A stretch of DNA of 64,000 nucleotides. Origin: Nemertoderma westbladi. Its lineage: Eukaryota > Xenacoelomorpha > Nemertodermatida > Nemertodermatidae. The notes beneath the pieces were generated by a model. It did no database searches, had not been told where the DNA came from, and worked only from the letters and a program-made list of their open reading frames with translations. A program made the translations under genes and the position numbers. Location of the stretch: the NCBI GenBank assembly GCA_032718475.1, contig JAUCBJ010005774.1, positions 19,472 to 83,471 on the forward strand, given 5' to 3'. Positions 50,001 through 52,421 of the stretch are shown here, one piece after another. Position 1 is the first letter of the stretch. The number at the start of each line of letters is the position of its first letter.

Positions 50001-51838
50001 TCTCCTTTTCACTTGTACCATTAGTATCCGCACAGTGGCGCTGTTTATACACTATCCTTTTCACTTGTACCATTAGTATCCGCCCAGTGGCGCTGTTTAT
50101 ACACTATCCTTTTCACTTGTACCATTAGTATCCGCCCAGTGGCGCTGTTTATACACTATCCTTTTCACTTATACCATTAGTATCCGCACAGTGGCGCTGT
50201 TTATACACTATCCTTTTCACTTGTACCATTAGTATCCGCCCAGTGGCGCTGTTTATACACTATCCTTTTCACTTGTACCATTAGTATCCGCACAGTGGCG
50301 CTGTTTATACACTATCCTTTTCACTTGTACCATTAGTATCCGCACAGTGGCGCTGTTTATACACTATCCTTTTCACTTGTACCATTAGTATCCGCACAGT
50401 GGCGCTGTTTATACACTATCCTTTTCACTTGTACCATTAGTATCCGCACAGTGGCGCTGTTTATACACTATCCTTTTCACTTGTACCATTGGTATCCGCA
50501 CAGTGGCGCTGTTTATACACTATCCTTTTCACTTGTACCATTAGTATCCGCCCAGTGGCGCTGTTTATACACTATCCTTTTCACTTGTACCATTAGTATC
50601 CGCACAGTGGCGCTGTTTATACACTATCCTTTTCACTTGTACCATTAGTATCCGCACAGTGGCGCTGTTTATACACTATCCTTTTCACTTGTACCATTAG
50701 TATCCGCCCAGTGGCGCTGTTTATACACTATCCTTTTCACTTGTACCATTAGTATCCGCACAGTGGCGCTGTTTATACACTATCCTTTTCACTTGTACCA
50801 TTAGTATCCGCCCAGTGGCGCTGTTTATACACTATCCTTTTCACTTGTACCATTAGTATCCGCCCAGTGGCGCTGTTTATACACTATCCTTTTCACTTGT
50901 ACCATCAGTATCCGCACAGTGGCGCTGTTTATACACTATCCTTTTCACTTGTACCATTGGTATCCGCCCAGTGGCGCTGTTTATACACTATCCTTTTCAC
51001 TTGTACCCTTAGTATCCGCACAGTGGCGCTGTTTATACACTATCCTTTTCACTTGTACCCTTAGTATCCGCACAGTGGCGCTGTTTATACACTATCCTTT
51101 TCACTTGTACCCTTAGTATCCGCACAGTGGCGCTGTTTATACACTATCCTTTTCACTTGTACCCTTAGTATCCGCACAGTGGCGCTGTTTATACACTATC
51201 CTTTTCACTTGTACCATTAGTATCCGCACAGTGGCGCTGTTTATACACTATCCTTTTCACTTGTACCCTTAGTATCCGCACAGTGGCGCTGTTTATACAC
51301 TATCCTTTTCACTTGTACCATTAGTATCCGCACAGTGGCGCTGTTTATACACTATCCTTTTCACTTGTACCCTTAGTATCCGCACAGTGGCGCTGTTTAT
51401 ACACTACCCTTTTCACTTGTACCATTAGTATCCGCACAGTGGCGCTGTTTATACACTACCCTTTTCACTTATACCATTAGTATCCGCACAGTGGCGCTGT
51501 TTATACACTATCCTTTTCACTTGTACCATTAGTATCCGTACAGTGGCGCTGTTTATACACTACCCTTTTCACTTATACCATTAGTATCCGTACAGTGGCG
51601 CTGTGTATTAACTAACCTATTAGCCTGTACCACAAGTACACGCACGGTGGCGCTGTTAGTGTGTGTGCCGTCGGATACAGTCACGTTGAGAGTAAAATCC
51701 TCCAGGTCTAACATCCTGTTCCTATTGGCTAGTCGCAACACACCGGTCTCTGACTCCAGAGTGAAGGCACCACCGTGGTTGCCCTGGGTGATTGTATGAC
51801 GTAACTTATTAGCGTCAACTTCATCTGGGTCGTAGCCC
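3628..51838 (-). CDS. Partial CadN-like type-III classical cadherin gene, 22 internal exons
   Basis: Cell-surface calcium-dependent adhesion protein. The exons join as 51838-51617, 41230-41052, 40355-40141, 39784-39640, 39467-39298, 38690-38520, 37993-37749, 29851-29598, 29166-29009, 27781-27677, 26962-26809, 26652-26416, 22043-21832, 21174-20979, 10844-10208, 9397-9198, 8803-8513, 8088-7886, 6690-6313, 5509-5202, 4689-4449 and 3923-3628. All junctions are AG acceptor and GT donor, and the phases agree throughout with no internal stop. The translation gives repeated cadherin signatures (DVNDNPP, DENDNAP, LDRE, DADG), then a juxtamembrane region, Cys-rich/EGF, laminin-G and EGF. That order is known from CadN and other invertebrate type-III cadherins. 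Fat-like cadherins share several of these modules. The signal peptide and first repeats lie right of the window; the transmembrane and cytoplasmic parts lie left. Exon boundaries were read by eye, so individual donors could shift by a few bases. Confidence 0.88.
3924..4448. other. Intron between cadherin exons u and v
   Basis: AT-rich, no gene seen. It contains short local inverted repeats near 4180-4290 (TTATCTGCC/GATAA and AATATAATATCTGG/CCAGAAGATATTATATT). Confidence 0.55.
4449..4689 (-). CDS. Cadherin exon u: laminin-G middle
   Basis: Encodes VRVGDVRLDDARWHTVEVSR and LIQLMVRAN, with the conserved DxxWHxVxVxR core of laminin-G domains, then YIYVGAE. The acceptor is ATGAAAG, which has a poor polypyrimidine tract just before it. 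The donor is CCGAG/GTATTC, phase 0. Confidence 0.87.
4690..5201. other. Intron between cadherin exons t and u
   Basis: AT-rich intron; nothing recognisable. Confidence 0.55.
5202..5509 (-). CDS. Cadherin exon t: EGF end and laminin-G start
   Basis: VCVAEEYVSYRCQCPDG and FGLGCA complete an EGF-like domain. ALEVDKPMTFAGRSYLAYLL and ANIRTRHSDGYLLYHR are the opening strands of a laminin-G domain. The acceptor is CGCTTAG and the donor is TTCAG/GTGCGA, leaving in phase 2. Confidence 0.9.
5510..6312. other. Intron between cadherin exons s and t
   Basis: AT-rich intron. Around 6250 there is a minus-strand copy of the GGGCGAGCCACG motif that also occurs at about 25950 and 39110. Confidence 0.5.
6313..6690 (-). 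CDS. Cadherin exon s: juxtamembrane and Cys-rich region
   Basis: Encodes LELLLAVRGADGVYLPATEL and SSLGYVVSRVDADLC, followed by a Cys-rich segment (LCDGSAPC, DERCRTRV, RCECDD, SSCRSPDELVCFPNPC). This corresponds to the primitive classic cadherin-specific region and the start of an EGF. Very GC-rich. The acceptor is CCTTCAG and the donor is CCAAG/GTAAGT, phase 0. Confidence 0.88.
6691..7885. other. Intron between cadherin exons r and s
   Basis: AT-rich intron with a G-rich stretch from 6836 that includes a 22-base G tract at 6935-6956. No gene seen. Confidence 0.55.
7886..8088 (-). CDS. Cadherin exon r: start of juxtamembrane region
   Basis: Finishes the last repeat (KFTAKAEVTVKV), then encodes HSVTIHMADLHGEEFIS and FIYELREILGSRYDSDVNVMSIQQ. 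The pattern SVTI...EEF...LR..LG......V...S.Q is the conserved region after the last cadherin repeat in CadN and Fat-type proteins. The acceptor is CTCACAG and the donor is AGCAG/GTGGGT, phase 0. Confidence 0.88.
8222..8425 (-). mobile_element. tRNA-derived SINE, copy 1
   Basis: Shares its head, middle and tail blocks with 38283-38492 (TATACTCCCCAGAGG, TTTAAAGCATT.GTGT, TCGAACCCACGACCTC, GGATTTAACGAC, GGTGGGACTA). On the minus strand it has a tRNA-like A box (GGGCGTTGTCGTTAAATCC) and B box (GGTTCGATCCC) about 35 bases apart. No ORF. It lies in the intron between exons q and r. Confidence 0.8.
8513..8803 (-). CDS. Cadherin exon q
   Basis: Encodes TVVTVTVVTQSKYPPIL, a linker lacking the Asp/Asn calcium ligands, followed by a degenerate final repeat (ATIGHVVGTDRDQYDTLIYGL, YRITATVTDG). 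The acceptor is TTACCCAG and the donor is TGACG/GTCAGT, leaving in phase 1. Confidence 0.86.
8804..9197. other. Intron between cadherin exons p and q
   Basis: AT-rich intron; nothing recognisable. Confidence 0.55.
9198..9397 (-). CDS. Cadherin exon p
   Basis: Encodes RPGDDVLKLYVVDGDGP, FTFSITNKPG and YTIEVMVTDSG, a membrane-proximal cadherin repeat. The acceptor is TTTTTCAG and the donor is CTCAG/GTTCGT, a weaker donor, leaving in phase 1. Confidence 0.87.
9398..9944. other. Intron between cadherin exons o and p, downstream part
   Basis: AT-rich; short minus-strand ORFs here have no recognisable domain and lack coding character. Confidence 0.5.
9945..10100 (+). mobile_element. Probable tRNA-derived SINE fragment
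   Basis: Has a tRNA-like B box GGTTCGATCCC at about 9997-10007 preceded by an A-box-like TCTGGTAGCGCCAGA. No good cloverleaf can be folded by eye, so it is more likely a SINE head than a functional tRNA. Confidence 0.4.
10208..10844 (-). CDS. Cadherin exon o (largest, with in-frame acidic repeat)
   Basis: A 637-bp GC-rich exon covering the end of one repeat, an entire repeat and the start of another. It reads SLVVRATDRGSPP, LLDVNDNAPRF, YEAVVSEDVAIGTTVATV, RATDADGFTTNG, an acidic repeat, FRVDPRSGRV, DREAAGVY, VTDVNDNPPLF, NYSVTLPEDR. Inserted after DADG is a run of 9-residue acidic units (DEIAMDESG type) made by a 27-bp tandem repeat at 10478-10573. The acceptor is TCCCCAG and the donor is GACCG/GTAAGT, leaving in phase 2. 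Confidence 0.92.
10478..10573 (-). repeat. In-frame 27-bp coding minisatellite in cadherin exon o
   Basis: About 3.5 head-to-tail copies of a 27-bp unit with one or a few differences each. The unit encodes a 9-residue acidic motif and sits in the loop after the DADG calcium-binding motif. The period is a multiple of three, so copy-number change would keep the frame. Confidence 0.9.
10858..11129. repeat. 23-bp minisatellite near the acceptor of cadherin exon o
   Basis: About 12 copies of a 23-bp unit (TGGTAAACTATACC plus AATAGTAAA) with few differences. It lies 14 bp from the acceptor of exon o. Unlike the arrays at 28, 30-38, 41-52 and 59-64 kb, the unit does not copy the adjacent exon. Confidence 0.93.
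11130..12047. other. Cadherin intron sequence
   Basis: AT-rich; no gene, RNA or repeat that I can support. Confidence 0.5.
12290..12900. repeat. 85-bp subterminal tandem repeat with AACCGGCGGTT palindromes
   Basis: Seven or so copies, spacing 85 bp where measured (12517, 12602, 12687). Each contains the near-palindrome AAACCGGCGGTTT and a second half-site (ACTGTCGGTT). Likely transposase-binding sites of the surrounding element, by analogy with the subterminal repeats of CACTA elements. Confidence 0.8.
13007..14278. repeat. 39-bp minisatellite inside the CACTG element
   Basis: About 32 copies of a 39-bp unit (TTTACAATAATGACTGCCAG plus TTTATCACAGAACCACAGA) with an A/C and G/C polymorphism between copies. 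The period is divisible by three, so spurious ORFs of up to 300 codons appear on both strands; I do not regard them as genes. Confidence 0.95.
15314..16154. other. Cadherin intron sequence between two transposons
   Basis: AT-rich; nothing recognisable apart from weakly repeated AAGTTG-type words near 15925-15975. Confidence 0.5.
16155..16163. repeat. Left 9-bp target-site duplication of the MULE
   Basis: TTTATTTAG, identical to 18462-18470 on the other side of the element. Confidence 0.9.
16164..16300. repeat. Left terminal inverted repeat of the MULE with tandem 15-bp sites
   Basis: Tandem GTATCCAGACAAGTT words from 16174 to about 16240, followed by one inverted and one direct copy near 16255-16295. 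Matches the right end at about 18345-18461 in reverse complement. Confidence 0.85.
16473..17975 (-). CDS. MULE transposase with FLYWCH-type zinc finger
   Basis: A 500-residue intact ORF inside the MULE. Residues 10-64 resemble a FLYWCH zinc finger: GNSKLCHDGKMY, then MWVC (C36), C42, and a final H62-x-C64 in place of the usual HxH. Residues 185-395 match the MULE DDE domain: D190 in GVDGTF, D250 in VHVDFEKA, the C..H element CYFHL at 272-276, and the likely catalytic E391 in NNASEAVNR. The enzyme would cut and paste the element by binding its inverted ends. The start at 17975 is the first ATG of the frame. It is antisense to the aminotransferase gene and sense with the host cadherin transcript. 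Confidence 0.93.
   Translation of the reverse strand: MAVYQKTIHGNSKLCHDGKMYSKRKTNKDGSEMWVCTKRPHCIGSVKTLTPHSTEVITSNPHNCIDSPIVELSAFRQRIADQASSSHTKPTQIYCSSLRDLDSKLHTSLPQRSSLLRQIRRVRSRYLPPDPKSLKELSFHGDSIIDFITSDNGGKFLQYDNGVNADERIVVFWTDESMKFLRSSSEWGVDGTFAIAPKPFYQLYIVCAKVYTRMLPLLYAFLERKTETTYSELFNVIAMQGASPSVVHVDFEKAAHNAIIAAFGDSVTFVFCYFHLRQAINKRIQELGLKSHYQSNLEFRLWASKISSLALLPTDKVKDGFRIIQDIAPREGAELLTYFDRTYLSGPRRIRSDSNGLVSKIRSAGPLFAVEKWNVHAATLNDFGRTNNASEAVNRDISTIIGSKHPSVWKLIDALKAKDADVQCQLARAAVGQLEPRRETLESKTFDRRIKTLCTEITNQQRTVESFLIGVGENIELLKRRKSLFSNINVSDSEMDKDFK
18103..18185. repeat. Two-copy tandem duplication inside the MULE
   Basis: ATTCATGATGCAGTGTCATT and the bases following it (about 40 bp) occur twice in a row upstream of the transposase ORF. 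Confidence 0.85.
18345..18461. repeat. Right terminal inverted repeat of the MULE
   Basis: Contains GGATACAACTTGTCT words in tandem (18412-18452) and diverged inner copies (GGATACAACATGTCC, GGGATACAAAATGTCC). It is the reverse complement of the left end. Confidence 0.85.
18462..18470. repeat. Right 9-bp target-site duplication of the MULE
   Basis: TTTATTTAG, identical to 16155-16163. Confidence 0.9.
18538..18628. mobile_element. Short perfect-stem hairpin, MITE-like
   Basis: TATTGTTTACGTGGTA at the left pairs with TACCACGTAAACAATA at the right, continuing through TGACGGCGTTAAGTAATG and its complement. The stem is about 38 bp with a two-to-three-base bulge and a loop of about 10 bases. It ends in TA on each side. 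Confidence 0.75.
18629..19073. other. Upstream flank of the aminotransferase gene
   Basis: AT-rich 5' flank within the cadherin intron. No clear TATA box or initiator can be chosen from sequence alone. Confidence 0.45.
19074..20375 (+). CDS. Class V PLP-dependent aminotransferase (isopenicillin N epimerase-like)
   Basis: A single uninterrupted 433-codon ORF. The fold-type I PLP signature is clear: NHGSYG (39-44) near the N-terminus, ANTTTGINT (101-109) for phosphate/ring contacts, the pyridine-binding Asp in VVDGAHSPGQ (D211, H214), and the Schiff-base lysine in GNLHKWAFAPRG (K240). This matches the CefD/isopenicillin N epimerase-like branch of class V aminotransferases, which includes cysteine desulfurases. 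The substrate in animals is not established and cannot be read from the sequence. It is probably cytosolic, with no signal peptide seen. The C-terminus is basic (RRGRRQ). The gene lies inside the 10.1-kb cadherin intron on the opposite strand and has no introns, which suits retroposition or horizontal acquisition as well as simple intron loss. Confidence 0.9.
   Translation: MKPKVIYESLADCSEILPSFGEGIRKEFCLAFNEMTFCNHGSYGVCPERVLNYKNQLIDLMENRPDCFYHYGNTCRDLYDDSLERTASFLNSDKKDVVFVANTTTGINTILRSIPLDFNSVILMQSYTYASTACTIDEVALKHHADVTKLDVHLPIKSEEEIVDLYYKTCSDNRSITVVVLDYISSCSAILWPVVRIAEALRELNVVIVVDGAHSPGQIPVDLKEMEEAGVDFYVGNLHKWAFAPRGCAVMWVRPEYQTAVKPLVTSFQLETFQDKFFDQGTQDLSNYLSASAGLDFHKSIGGFNAIHGYVEPLISWAQEMIAEALGTDKLEIPRSMEAPCMRMIEIPGDPMPHEEEIELNNSIMDKYQVVMQWFYSFNGRRWLRISASVYSKREDFIELKDALVESLLLPQKLEVETEPVHYRRGRRQSLRP
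20376..20978. other. 3' flank of the aminotransferase and end of cadherin intron
   Basis: AT-rich. ATTAAA at about 20740 could serve as a polyadenylation signal for the aminotransferase. No other gene seen. Confidence 0.4.
20979..21174 (-). CDS. Cadherin exon n
   Basis: Begins with the linker VLDVNDSPPQFE, then YDVTVSEDALPGTRVAVV, EIFYEIVGGDGGG and HFSIDRVQ. The acceptor is TTCGCAG and the donor is CCAAG/GTACGT, leaving in phase 1. The expected DADxGxN loop reads TSADIGVNAE, so one Asp is replaced. Confidence 0.88.
21262..21344 (-). mobile_element. tRNA-like SINE fragment ending in a C/G tract
   Basis: On the minus strand, a 23-base C run is followed by TGGTTGAGACTGAAGCC (A-box-like) and GGTTCGATTCC (B box). 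It is probably the head of a tRNA-derived SINE unlike the 8.3- and 38.4-kb copies. Confidence 0.45.
21345..21831. other. Intron between cadherin exons m and n
   Basis: AT-rich; nothing recognisable. Confidence 0.5.
21832..22043 (-). CDS. Cadherin exon m
   Basis: Encodes MDRQVAYRFSPTPSN, FSVDYSSGIISL, RMLDRETRQLYNLSVEAIDNG, with a canonical LDRE motif. The acceptor is GATTCAG and the donor is ATACAG/GTCGGA, leaving in phase 0. The intron before it (22044-26415) houses the M28 peptidase gene on the opposite strand. Confidence 0.89.
22044..23552. other. Intron sequence upstream of the M28 peptidase
   Basis: AT-rich with degenerate TGTAGC-rich (23015-23050) and TGTCTGTTTGTCCG-rich (23100-23160) stretches. 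No coding feature. Confidence 0.5.
23553..25898 (+). CDS. M28 zinc peptidase, glutamate carboxypeptidase II/NAALADL1 family
   Basis: A 781-codon ORF without introns, close to the family length of about 740-750. The ATG at 23610 (residue 20) has a better context and gives a more typical N-terminus. A type II signal anchor (about residues 48-68) precedes the extracellular part, so the enzyme should face outward. The full M28 di-zinc set is present: H402 (GSHRDSW), D412 (AIDAGSG), E449 catalytic and E450 ligand (SWDGEEFG), D478 (NVDM), H579 (PTYHTAYDT). A protease-associated region precedes this. The DLQ...YPTYHT-like context and the missing GRARY arginine patch of human GCPII suggest a NAALADL1-like aminopeptidase rather than an NAAG/folate-polyglutamate hydrolase (inference). 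It lies in a 4.4-kb cadherin intron on the opposite strand. Confidence 0.94.
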   Translation: MYKELTIHIVKVYFYQTVKMMTNLNEACLTPNEREEKPKSLIKRYKCCLIALVVVMVTFVIGILIGYFSHPRYPLHYKAYTGVESWVRNRLLSDIDAYRLKFINKEMSKKPHLAGTLGNRDLADYVAGKWNRAGLDHVEIKKYNVLLSYPKQPGSVKFSGDSNLDFTVENERSIGLEEIDSDTVLPYAAYSPSGTVTGDVIYVNYGRAEDFDFLKQLGINPDGKICVARFGRGFRGVKAHEAAARKCVGLIVYSDPQGVAPGNPPPSALHPDGVYLPPTGVQRGTYNLHTGDPQTPGFPSTDYAYRKTNTSNVFPSIPVIPMGYGQAKIVLEQLKPGNESLPASWIGEIAGLKYNTGPGYGTTKGKVTIETNNENVVKEIYNVIGYIYGSVESDRYVMIGSHRDSWVRGAIDAGSGTTLLMELARVFGGLRKDGWSPRRTLMFESWDGEEFGMIGSAEWVEEYQQELAARGVAYINVDMAVWGNYSVQVKATGNLQDVVTSAANEIQTPEGENFRDVWARRQRERDMRKRGNKTVPGEYGVYPHVYTVSASSDFAHFINYAGVSVMDLQLQAALVPTYHTAYDTHRYFEFIDPEFHYHRMMAQLAGFTLLRLVDDVILPLNVDGYAATVFQLINGIDTDYKITKNVSEWSKGGIYSDLVENLKDSLQNLSVAARKLEATKKTINKYDAMAVRRLNDKLSSFERNFIIPLGITGNPTKRHVVYSGGVNNYGSTGFAGILDAFKQSIEHPGDMETRAETFRQISQVIFAINSAAHSIITGPQY
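25945..26290 (+). repeat. Interspersed repeat with GGGCGAGCCACG head and GTCT microsatellite
   Basis: GGGGCGAGCCACG, then CTTAGC, then ATTA.GGG.CAAA, then a GTCT tetranucleotide run (26027-26086). The same order occurs at 39112-39240 with a degenerate GTCTGCCTGTCC stretch. A family of unknown class; AATAAA at about 26087 could also be the polyadenylation signal of the peptidase gene. Confidence 0.6.
26416..26652 (-). CDS. Cadherin exon l
   Basis: Finishes a repeat (TRLDRETVDLYELTAVAMD, then the linker VSDANDWPPSF) and begins the next (VARIQAWDKDEG). The linker has DANDWPP in place of the usual DxNDNxP. The acceptor is TCACTTAG and the donor is CGAAG/GTAAGT, leaving in phase 1. Confidence 0.9.
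26809..26962 (-). CDS. Cadherin exon k
   Basis: Start of a cadherin repeat (VTAEVAENMPPG, LSATDRDVGDNAAISYSL, HFDIGKENG). The acceptor is TCTCCTAG and the donor is AAATG/GTGAGG, leaving in phase 1. The intron to the next exon is only 156 bp. Confidence 0.9.
26963..27676. other. Intron between cadherin exons j and k
   Basis: AT-rich. TGTGGCGCAGTGG near 27092 resembles a tRNA A box, but no B box follows. No other feature. Confidence 0.5.
27677..27781 (-). CDS. Cadherin exon j
   Basis: A 35-codon exon encoding the last strand of a repeat and its linker (VYNMEIVVTDG, then EITDVNDNSPVCDQ). The acceptor is TTTTTTTAG and the donor is ATCAA/GTAAGT, phase 0 on both sides. Confidence 0.88.
27951..29008 (-). 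repeat. 49-bp minisatellite made from the exon i/donor junction
   Basis: About 21 tandem units on the minus strand. Each contains TACACCACCCAGCGGTTGGA, then TAGAGAATCAATGGAG, then the donor GTTAGTGTATAGG. The same bases are the last 39 of cadherin exon i plus its 5' splice site, and the exon end is the final unit of the array. Units near the exon are 43 bp; farther units are mostly 49 bp. The donor-like GTTAGT persists in most units. Confidence 0.95.
29009..29166 (-). CDS. Cadherin exon i
   Basis: Encodes TFVYTMVAVDTEASKTLRYYIV, HFNIDSETGKVYTT and QRLDRESME, including the conserved LDRE motif. The acceptor is CATTTTAG and the donor is TGGAG/GTTAGT, leaving in phase 0. The segment from TACACC to the donor is repeated about 21 times in the intron that follows. 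Confidence 0.88.
29167..29597. other. Intron between cadherin exons h and i
   Basis: AT-rich; nothing recognisable. Confidence 0.5.
29598..29851 (-). CDS. Cadherin exon h
   Basis: Joins exon g as VTG/WVFLDTPLDYEVS. It encodes LLVVATDTGE and a degenerate linker DSNDSPPSF, then a Ser/Arg-rich stretch carrying RTRRSSDG and the start of the next repeat. The acceptor is CTCTCAG and the donor is ACCCG/GTGAGT, leaving in phase 1. The basic RTRRSS stretch before the repeat core is unusual for a cadherin. Confidence 0.87.
29852..30149. other. Short unique part of the intron between exons g and h
   Basis: No array units and no coding signal. Confidence 0.5.
30150..37748 (-). repeat. 49/41-bp minisatellite made from the exon g/donor junction (7.6 kb)
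   Basis: About 155-160 tandem units. On the minus strand a 49-bp unit reads GTGAGTTGGAGGAGGAAGGG, AGCGGGTTTACTGTGGATCC, GGTGACTGG; a 41-bp variant lacks the last 8 bases. The unit is the last 43 bases of cadherin exon g (encoding EEEGSGFTVDPVTG) plus the consensus donor GTGAGT. The true exon end at 37749 is the terminal unit. Nearly every unit keeps a GTGAGT. Reading from the exon into the array meets an in-frame TGA at once, so only use of the first donor gives an open product. Confidence 0.97.
37749..37993 (-). CDS. Cadherin exon g
   Basis: Closes a repeat with VIDVNDNPPRF and opens the next (YRVVASENARPGDPVVRV, RATDADGGRNGKVVYAVE, GFTVDPVTG). The acceptor is TTGTAG and the donor is ACTGG/GTGAGT, leaving in phase 2. 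The last 43 bases of the exon plus GTGAG recur in the 49-bp array that follows immediately. Coding DNA is GC-rich. Confidence 0.9.
37994..38282. other. Intron between cadherin exons f and g, part
   Basis: AT-rich; nothing recognisable. Confidence 0.5.
38283..38492 (-). mobile_element. tRNA-derived SINE, copy 2
   Basis: The same family and orientation as 8222-8425. On the minus strand: A box TTGGTGTAGTCGTTAAATCC and B box GGTTCGACCCC. Its edge is 28 bp from the end of exon f, close to the donor GTAATA. Confidence 0.82.
38520..38690 (-). CDS. Cadherin exon f
   Basis: 57 in-frame codons of a cadherin repeat (VGKVTAMNRTTDAIGYSI, FVIDPLDGTILV, FDYEAKTTHSLTVK). The usual DxD/DRE calcium residues are degenerate here, so this repeat may bind calcium poorly (inference). 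The acceptor is TTCCAG and the donor is TTAAG/GTAATA. Confidence 0.85.
38691..39111. other. Intron between cadherin exons e and f, part
   Basis: AT-rich; nothing recognisable. Confidence 0.5.
39112..39240 (+). repeat. Second copy of the GGGCGAGCCACG interspersed repeat
   Basis: GGGGCGAGCCACG, CCTTAGCATAC, ACGGGTCAAA, then a degenerate CTGTCTGCCTGTCCG run. Parallel to 25945-26090. Confidence 0.6.
39298..39467 (-). CDS. Cadherin exon e
   Basis: Encodes the end of a repeat (FQLFIRATDKGTPP, then a degenerate linker SNEDAPPSF) and the start of the next (YEFSLEETVPIDTE). The acceptor is TTGCCTAG and the donor is CGGAG/GTCAGT, leaving in phase 0. Confidence 0.87.
39640..39784 (-). CDS. Cadherin exon d
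   Basis: Encodes VRASDSDAGDNGLLSYSI and FTIQPTTGIIS, the middle of a cadherin repeat with the Ca-binding DSDAGDNG loop. The acceptor is TTGAAG, which has a weak polypyrimidine tract. The donor is CGACA/GTAAGT, leaving in phase 1. Confidence 0.87.
39785..40140. other. Intron between cadherin exons c and d
   Basis: Contains a 22-base G tract at 39909-39930 and a short C tract near 40033. No gene. Confidence 0.55.
40141..40355 (-). CDS. Cadherin exon c
   Basis: Completes one repeat (LDMLDREN, then VTVTDGGG) and ends it with the calcium-linker motif DENDNAP. It then starts the following repeat (YTVNVAVNASVGDKVLQ). The acceptor is GTTTCAG and the donor is CTGCAG/GTGAGA, leaving in phase 0. Confidence 0.9.
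40509..40895 (-). pseudogene. LINE reverse-transcriptase C-terminal fragment
   Basis: The minus-strand reading gives LDGTFTRMLRRVHCVKYNAH, LRFAGHCFRREDQP, LVLWQPHG and a GDRELWR motif. This is the conserved tail after the RT domain in a common family of animal non-LTR retrotransposons. It is truncated at the 5' side, with no upstream RT domain. It lies in the intron between exons b and c. Confidence 0.82.
41052..41230 (-). CDS. Cadherin exon b
   Basis: Starts the next cadherin repeat (YVSELSENSPV, LTYTIPSD, FAIDPKSG). The acceptor is CATTAG and the donor is TCAG/GTTAGT, leaving in phase 1. It is separated from exon a by a 10.4-kb intron filled almost entirely by the 52-bp array. Confidence 0.87.
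41473..51616 (-). repeat. 52-bp minisatellite made from the exon a/donor junction (10.1 kb)
   Basis: About 195 tandem units filling most of the intron between exons a and b. On the minus strand: ACAGCGCCACTGTGCGGATA, CTAATGGTACAAGTGAAAAG, GATAGTGTATAA. The 52 bases spanning the true junction at 51617/51616 align to this unit without gaps, and the next unit follows directly. Most units carry GA where the real donor has GT, so the copied donor is mutated. Variants (C/A in CGCCCAG/CGCACAG on the plus strand, CTATCC/CTACCC/TTCTCC) occur in repeated patterns. Confidence 0.97.
51617..51838 (-). CDS. Cadherin exon a (first in window): cadherin repeat, partial
   Basis: Encodes the middle and end of a cadherin repeat (GYDPDE, then FTLESETGVL, then FTLNVTVSDG, then VRVLVV). 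The acceptor is TTTTAG before GGGCTACG and the donor is AATAG/GTTAGT. The exon enters needing two bases from an upstream exon and leaves in phase 2, making AG+C = Ser with exon b. The last 36 bases of the exon are homologous to the unit of the 52-bp array that begins right after the donor. Confidence 0.86.
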
Positions 51839-52385
51839 CTAAAACAAATTAATTGTGTTTAATTAATAAATAATAAAAAATTCAATAGTAAAGTCTCACT
51901 CGTCCCACAAATATCTCACTCAAACTTTATCGATAATGACAGCTCATTTCCTGTGACTTAAAAAAAACGTAAAATACTGTAAGTGCACGTTGTGCATGTG
52001 GTTAGAATGACACAACGTAAATGCTAAAAAATGTAAAACTAAATAAAATATCACCATAGCATTTTTCGTCTCATGACAAAATTAGAACAGTAAAGTATCC
52101 TATCCGAAACCGAAATTGAGTGTGCAGCTTGCCATGTGAGCAAATAGCGGGTATTCCTTGATGGAGGAGACACGCAGATGGCGGGAATACCAATAAGGAA
52201 TGCGAAATAAGATGCAATTCAATGAATCATTAGATAGCGTCATACGCTTTGATACATCAAAGAAAGCGAATCCCTATCCGTCTATTACTGGTATAGGAGG
52301 CAACTATTGTACGGGGGGTTGTTAGATCAGCTACGGCCGCAATAAATAGCAACCCACGCGATGTAACTCCGTACCTAACAGAGCC

Positions 52386-52421
<36 letters not shown>

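Noticed and set aside
44992-51116. Several identical 65-codon ORFs
   Set aside because: Artefacts of the 52-bp array; every three units return to the same frame.
41473-51616. Centromeric satellite
   Set aside because: Unit and boundary are explained by duplication of the adjacent exon a/donor junction, and the array is intronic.
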